Source: Treponema sp. (GTDB lineage: Bacteria > Spirochaetota > Spirochaetia > Treponematales > Treponemataceae). From it: a DNA stretch of 17,860 nt. Position numbers and translations under genes: made by a program. Shown here piece by piece: positions 14,266 through 17,860 of this stretch. Where the stretch lies: the NCBI GenBank assembly GCA_016290335.1, contig JAEETM010000072.1:1-17860 (forward strand), in the 5' to 3' direction. Every line of letters begins with the position of its first letter. Position 1 is the first letter of the stretch. Under the pieces are notes generated by a model. That model was not told the origin of the DNA. It was given only the letters and a program-made list of their open reading frames with translations, and ran no database searches.

Positions 14266-16286
14266 CAGAAAATGGAGAAACAGTAATTGCATTGTTGGGT
14301 CAGCCTAACTCTGGAAAATCAACTTTATTTAATGCTCTTACAGGCTTAAAGCAGCATGTCGGAAACTGGCCTGGAAAAACTGTAGAAAAAAAGGAAGGAA
14401 ACTTTGAACACAATGGTAAAAAATACTTAGTTGCAGACCTTCCTGGAACTTACAGCCTTAGTGCCAATTCAGATGAAGAAATAATCACCAGAGACTATAT
14501 TGCAAGTGGAAAAGCTGATGTAGTTTGTATTCTTGCAGACAGTTCGCAGCTTGAACGAAGCTTGTATATGCTTGCTGATTATGCAGGTATTCGAGTTCCG
14601 ACTTTTTTGCTTTTAAACATGAGTGATGTTGCTTCTGAACAGGGCAAAACTATAAATTACAGTGCAATATCGGAAAAGCTCAATATTCCTGTAGTTCTTT
14701 TTTCTGCTCAGGATAGAAAGAATTATGATTCTTTTTATTATGCACTTGAAAAAACAATCGAAAAAAAATCAGTTTTGAATACATCATCTCTGGAAGCAAA
14801 ATATGAAGAGAATGAAAATTACAAAACAATAAAAGCTTTAATTCCAGAAAATGTAATACCTGGCTATTCCTCTATCTGGCTTGCAATAAAAGCTGTTGAA
14901 GGAGATGCCCCTGTTATTGCAAAAATCACAGAGGCTCTTATTGGCGAAAAGCGTAAAAGCTTTACCGATACAGTTTCAAAAATCCAGAAAGGAATGCTTC
15001 TTTCAGGCGAAATTAAATTTAACTGGATTGATGAAATATTAAAAGGAAATGTTGTCTCAGAAGCAAAAACAAGAAAGCTCGGAAAGTTTGACCGCATGAT
15101 AACTCACCGCATTTGGGGTAAGCCGGTTGTAGTTCTTACAATTCTTTTTGGTTTAATCGGTTCCTTTATTCCGGCTCTTCCTTTTATGGGACTTGGTGCA
15201 GCTGTTGGGGCTCTTGCAAATCCAATAAGCGCTGGTCTTACTTCAATTGGTTGTCCTTCTTTCATTACTGCTATTATCTGTGATGTTCTTATAAACTCTC
15301 TCAGCTTTATCTTTAAGATGCTGGGCTTTGTATTTGGTGTAACACTGGTATTCGGTCTGCTTGAAGAAGTTGGTGTAATGGCACGAATCTCTTATGTTTT
15401 TGATAACACAATGTCTAAGCTGGGACTTCAGGGAAAATCGGTTATGCCTTTCCTGGTAAGCTTTGGTTGTACAATGGGTGGTGCCGCAGGGGCTCGTGTT
15501 ATTGATAACTGGGGACAAAAGGTTTTGACAATTGCTCTTGCCTGGGCTATTCCTTGTGGTGCTGCCTGGTCCGTAGTTCCAATGCTTTCTACAGTTTGGT
15601 TTGGTGCCGGAGCTCCGCTTGTAATTGTTGCAATTCTTGCAGTTATGATTCTTCATATGTGGATTACTTCAAAAATCTTTGGACGCTCTCTTGTAAAAAA
15701 AGAAGATCGATGCGGAATGATTATGGAGCTTCCTCCTTACCATAAGCCAAAGTGGGGTGCACTTTTCCGCTATGTACTTGGTCGTACTAAGGATACCTTC
15801 TTCCGCGTTCTAAAGGTTGTACTTCTTGTTTCTTTTGTATTCTGGCTTTTGACCTTTACAAACAGCGGCTCTATGGATAATTCTGTTTTGTACCGGGTTG
15901 GAAAGTTTATTGAACCAGTTACAAAAATCTTTGGACTTGGCTGGAAAACCTTCATGGCCTTTATTGCTTCTTCAATTGGTAAGGAAGGCGCTATTGGTGT
16001 TTTGAGTACAATCTTTACAGATCACAGCATGCTTACTGTTGGAGGTACTGTAGCCGGTGGTGCAGTTGCAAATATCAACGAGCTTCTTGTAGCCAATGTT
16101 GCAAAGCCGGAAGCTCTTGCTTTTATTTTTGCAATCACCTTTAATATGCCTTGTATTGTTGCCCTTGCCGCAACTTATCAGGAAACACATTCTGCAAAGT
16201 GGACAAGTTTGATTGCATTATATTATACTTTTGGTGCCCTTATACTTGCCTGCCTTGCTTATCATATAGGACTTTTGATCTGGTAG
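14262..16286 (+). CDS. feoB: Ferrous iron transporter FeoB (short, variant-gate type)
   Basis: A 674-residue inner-membrane transporter with an N-terminal G-protein domain. GTPase motifs: G1 GQPNSGKS (13-20), G2 Thr40 in GNWPGKTVE, G3 DLPG (59-62), G4 NMSD (119-122) and G5 near FSAQD. A helical spacer follows to about 270, then the membrane part. It is about 100 residues shorter than E. coli FeoB. The first gate region reads VSFGCTMGGAAGARVIDNWG, keeping the conserved Cys, but the usual GC-x-VPA core is replaced by GCTMGGA. The usual SCSARLP segment is replaced by AIPCGAAWSVVP. The second gate GKEGAIGVLST is nearer normal. Such variant FeoBs occur in anaerobes; metal choice may differ from E. 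coli. The feo promoter and FeoA overlap still make Fe(II) the best guess. Confidence 0.94.
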   Translation: MTENGETVIALLGQPNSGKSTLFNALTGLKQHVGNWPGKTVEKKEGNFEHNGKKYLVADLPGTYSLSANSDEEIITRDYIASGKADVVCILADSSQLERSLYMLADYAGIRVPTFLLLNMSDVASEQGKTINYSAISEKLNIPVVLFSAQDRKNYDSFYYALEKTIEKKSVLNTSSLEAKYEENENYKTIKALIPENVIPGYSSIWLAIKAVEGDAPVIAKITEALIGEKRKSFTDTVSKIQKGMLLSGEIKFNWIDEILKGNVVSEAKTRKLGKFDRMITHRIWGKPVVVLTILFGLIGSFIPALPFMGLGAAVGALANPISAGLTSIGCPSFITAIICDVLINSLSFIFKMLGFVFGVTLVFGLLEEVGVMARISYVFDNTMSKLGLQGKSVMPFLVSFGCTMGGAAGARVIDNWGQKVLTIALAWAIPCGAAWSVVPMLSTVWFGAGAPLVIVAILAVMILHMWITSKIFGRSLVKKEDRCGMIMELPPYHKPKWGALFRYVLGRTKDTFFRVLKVVLLVSFVFWLLTFTNSGSMDNSVLYRVGKFIEPVTKIFGLGWKTFMAFIASSIGKEGAIGVLSTIFTDHSMLTVGGTVAGGAVANINELLVANVAKPEALAFIFAITFNMPCIVALAATYQETHSAKWTSLIALYYTFGALILACLAYHIGLLIW

Positions 16287-16290
16287 TTTT

Positions 16291-16320
16291 TTGTCATTGT
16301 CCGGCTTGACCGGACAATCT
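16291..16320. repeat. Palindromic intergenic repeat, copy 1 (feoB-feoC gap)
   Basis: TTGTCATTGT opens the element. Arms ATTGTCCGG (16296-16304) and CCGGACAAT (16310-16318) pair perfectly around a 5-base loop CTTGA. No T-tract follows, so it is not a full terminator. It starts with the same TTGTCAT as copies 2 and 3, and occupies nearly the whole gap before the FeoC-like gene, where a ribosome site would be expected. Confidence 0.75.
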
Positions 16321-16325
16321 TGCTT

Positions 16326-16646
16326 ATGGAAGAATTAATAGCTTTATTACAAGACGGTTGCTCCAGAACAATCGAAATGCTTGCCACTGAGTTAGGCACA
16401 ACTACCGACGACATTCTGCGTAAAATCGATTTTCTGGAACGATCAAAAATTATTCGCCGTGTTGCAACCTCATATCCAAAAACTGAAAGTTTACACACGG
16501 CTGGAAAAAATCCACTTCCTTCCTGTACAGGGCATTGTTCATCATGTTCAGGCTGTTCTCACGGGAAGGGAAAAACACATTGTGATTCCTGTATGCCAAA
16601 GGGTGGTTTTAAAAACATGGGCATAATGTGGGAAGTTATAAAATGA
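16326..16646 (+). CDS. FeoC-like winged-helix protein with extended Cys cluster
   Basis: A 106-residue protein. Residues 1-48 form a winged-helix HTH (MEELIALLQDGCSRTIEML, AtelGTTTDDILRKIDFLERSKIIRRV), as in FeoC/MarR-like small regulators. A cysteine cluster follows: C67-x3-C71-x2-C74-x2-C77-x8-C86-x2-C89, likely to bind an Fe-S cluster or metal. Classical FeoC has four such cysteines in about 80 residues; this one has six plus a C-terminal tail (GGFKNMGIMWEVIK). FeoC binds FeoB and is thought to sense iron or oxygen. The start is ATG 16326; a TTG at 16320 is in frame but unlikely. There is no visible Shine-Dalgarno, and a 9-bp hairpin ends 7 bp before the ATG. Its place after feoB supports the call. 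Confidence 0.8.
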   Translation: MEELIALLQDGCSRTIEMLATELGTTTDDILRKIDFLERSKIIRRVATSYPKTESLHTAGKNPLPSCTGHCSSCSGCSHGKGKTHCDSCMPKGGFKNMGIMWEVIK

Positions 16647-16647
16647 T

Positions 16648-16676
16648 TTGTCATCCCGAATTAGAATCGGGAGCTC
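16648..16676. repeat. Palindromic intergenic repeat, copy 2
   Basis: TTGTCATCCCGAATTAG then AATCGGGAGCTC. TCCCGA (16654-16659) pairs with TCGGGA (16667-16672) around a 7-base loop. It shares the TTGTCAT head with copies 1 and 3 and lies between the FeoC-like gene and the HMA-fusion gene. Confidence 0.7.
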
Positions 16677-16691
16677 ATTTCAGGAGGTCAT

Positions 16692-17057
16692 ATGGGAACA
16701 GTTATCATAATTCTTGTTTTAGTTGTAATAATTATCTGTGCTATACTCAGCATCAGAAAACGAATAAAATATGGCTCTGCTTGTTGCGGAACCCATGATG
16801 CTGGTCCTGCAAAAGTTCGGGTACGTGATAAAAATAAATCACACTATCCTTACACTTACACTTTAACTGTAGATGGAATGCATTGTTCAAATTGTGCTCG
16901 TCATGTTGAAAACGCACTTAATTCAATGGACGGGGTCTGGGCTAGTGTAAAGCTTGAAAATAAAAGTGTTCTGGTTCGTTCTAAAAATCCACTTCAGCGA
17001 GAAGACCTTTCACCTGCAATTTCTGCAGAGGGTTATACTTTAATAAGTTTTAATTAA
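16692..17057 (+). CDS. FeoB-associated Cys-rich membrane protein fused to an HMA domain
   Basis: A 121-residue protein with two parts. Residues 3-20 are one transmembrane helix followed by a basic segment IRKRIKYG and Cys31-Cys32, the layout of the small FeoB-associated Cys-rich membrane proteins (Pfam PF12669) found next to feoB. Residues 53-121 are a heavy-metal-associated (HMA) ferredoxin-like domain with the metal site M63-H-C65-S-N-C68 in VDGMHCSNCARHVENAL and the ending EGYTLISFN. HMA domains usually bind Cu(I), Zn(II) or Cd(II) for copper chaperones and P-type ATPases. The fusion suggests a membrane-anchored metal carrier working beside FeoB. A strong AGGAGG (16682-16687) supports the start. 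The role is inferred from parts and neighbours. Confidence 0.82.
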   Translation: MGTVIIILVLVVIIICAILSIRKRIKYGSACCGTHDAGPAKVRVRDKNKSHYPYTYTLTVDGMHCSNCARHVENALNSMDGVWASVKLENKSVLVRSKNPLQREDLSPAISAEGYTLISFN

Positions 17058-17058
17058 A

Positions 17059-17080
17059 CTTGTCATCCTGGGCCATTAGA
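17059..17080. repeat. Degenerate repeat copy 3 (head only)
   Basis: CTTGTCATCCTGGGCCATTA begins with the same TTGTCATCC head as copy 2 but has no matching second arm. It may be a decayed member of the same family. Confidence 0.4.
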
Positions 17081-17088
17081 TTTATAAT
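17060..17088 (+). promoter_or_regulatory. Candidate promoter of the ZIP gene, partly repeat-derived
   Basis: TTGTCA (17060-17065, 5/6), a 17-bp spacer and a perfect TATAAT (17083-17088). The -35 is the TTGTCA head of repeat copy 3. The expected RNA start near 17095 coincides with the ATG at 17096, implying a leaderless message. Confidence 0.55.
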
Positions 17089-17095
17089 GTTATCC

Positions 17096-17860
17096 ATGAC
17101 TTACATAATTGCAAAAGGACTTTTAATTCCCTTTTTGGGAACAGCACTTGGAGCGGCTCTTGTTTTCTTTATGAAAAAAGAACTTAATCCTCGTATTCAA
17201 AAAATGCTTTCTGGTTTTGCAGCTGGAGTTATGATTGCGGCTTCTGTTTGGAGTCTTCTTATTCCTTCAATGGAAATGGCAGCTGACCGGGGCAGGTTTG
17301 CCTTTGTTCCTGCTGCAGTTGGTTTTTGTCTTGGAATGATTTTCCTCTTAATTCTTGATAAAACTGTACCCCACATGCACCTTGATGAAACAGAGGAAGG
17401 TCTCAAAACTAATCTCCAGAAAACAACAATGATGGTTCTTGCTGTTACACTTCATAATATTCCAGAAGGAATGGCTGTTGGTATCTTGTATGCAGGCTGG
17501 GCTTCTGGTTCTGCACAGATTACCGAAGCAGGAGCTCTTTCTCTGGCGCTTGGAATTGCAATTCAAAACTTTCCTGCAGGAGCCATTATTTCTATGCCGC
17601 TTCATTCCCGCGGATTGTCTAAAGCAAAATCCTGCTGGTATGGTGTGTTGTCTGGAATTGTAGAACCTCTTGCGGGCTTACTTACAATCCTCCTTGCAAA
17701 TCTTGTTCTGCCTGTTCTTCCATACTTTTTAAGCTTTGCTGCCGGTGCAATGATTTATGTTGTGGTTGAAGAGCTTGTTCCAGAAATGGCAGAAGGCGAA
17801 CATTCCAACTGGGGTACAATCACCTTTATGCTCGGCTTTGCACTTATGATGATTCTGGAT
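17096..17860 (+). CDS. ZIP-family metal transporter (GufA/ZupT-like), 3' end cut
   Basis: An inner-membrane transporter taking up divalent metal ions (Zn, Fe or Mn). The 255 residues present contain the metal-site motifs LHNIPEG (His120, Glu124), IQNFPAG (about 157-162), GIVEPLAG (Glu190) and VVEELVPE (about 219-226), and a His-bearing loop TVPHMHLD between helices. The reading frame is open to the last base and has only a few residues to go by family comparison. The start is ATG 17096; an in-frame ATG at 17087 overlaps the TATAAT and is less likely. No Shine-Dalgarno precedes either. As the last gene in the feo cluster it probably belongs to metal uptake, and may also be read from its own promoter. 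ZIP specificity cannot be told from sequence alone. Confidence 0.93.
   Translation, partial: MTYIIAKGLLIPFLGTALGAALVFFMKKELNPRIQKMLSGFAAGVMIAASVWSLLIPSMEMAADRGRFAFVPAAVGFCLGMIFLLILDKTVPHMHLDETEEGLKTNLQKTTMMVLAVTLHNIPEGMAVGILYAGWASGSAQITEAGALSLALGIAIQNFPAGAIISMPLHSRGLSKAKSCWYGVLSGIVEPLAGLLTILLANLVLPVLPYFLSFAAGAMIYVVVEELVPEMAEGEHSNWGTITFMLGFALMMILD

Noticed and set aside
16296..16318. Rho-independent terminator after feoB
   Set aside because: The 9-bp hairpin has no T-tract behind it and resembles the TTGTCAT repeats, so transcription probably continues.

Overview
The window looks like chromosomal DNA of an AT-rich host-associated spirochaete. A gut or rumen Treponema is my best guess, from the overall protein style, the lipoprotein, the BvgS-like kinase and the FeoB type; no rRNA or other marker settles it. 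I see no transposase, integrase, tRNA, CRISPR array or origin. The genes are tightly packed and mostly intact. Only the first gene (eno) and the last (a ZIP transporter) run off the ends.

Layout. Positions 1-321 (-): N-terminal part of enolase. 424-933 (+): a small HXXEE-family membrane protein, divergent from eno. 961-4091 (+): a free-standing HPt protein followed by a BvgS-like hybrid histidine kinase. 4096-6385 (-): a von Willebrand A-domain lipoprotein, and upstream of it mntP, whose leader carries a yybP-ykoY manganese riboswitch. 6743-9085 (+): a MATE exporter and an AraC-family regulator. 9197-10204 (+): a predicted outer-membrane beta-barrel protein with a strong terminator. 10414-13952 (+): a heterodimeric exporter-fold ABC pair. 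14035-17860 (+): feoA, feoB, a FeoC-like Cys-rich winged-helix protein, a FeoB-associated Cys-rich membrane protein fused to an HMA domain, and a ZIP transporter.

Main result. Five separate promoter regions carry one or two copies of a 16-bp palindrome, GTTAGT-N4-ACTAAC. There are nine copies: six match all 12 specified bases and three have one mismatch. In every case a copy lies on or just downstream of a good sigma70-type -10, or covers the -35 or spacer. This is where a repressor would bind. The controlled units are eno/HXXEE (divergent), MATE-araC, the beta-barrel protein, the ABC pair and the feo cluster. I infer a metal-responsive regulon, probably iron, whose repressor is not encoded in the window. 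The site does not look like a Fur box. It resembles half of a DtxR-type site but with different spacing.

How the genes may work together. In iron limitation a repressor would release the Fe(II) uptake system (feoABC plus accessory protein), an outer-membrane protein, an exporter-fold ABC pair of the kind used for ferric-siderophore uptake (IrtAB/YbtPQ-like, inferred), and a MATE pump with an AraC regulator. Manganese efflux is controlled separately by an RNA sensor. In the 357-bp gap between mntP and the MATE gene, an RNA-based and a probable protein-based metal switch sit back to back. Other points of interest are a family of palindromic intergenic repeats inside the feo cluster, a repeat-derived promoter that would give a leaderless ZIP mRNA, and an atypical FeoB lacking part of the usual gate motifs.
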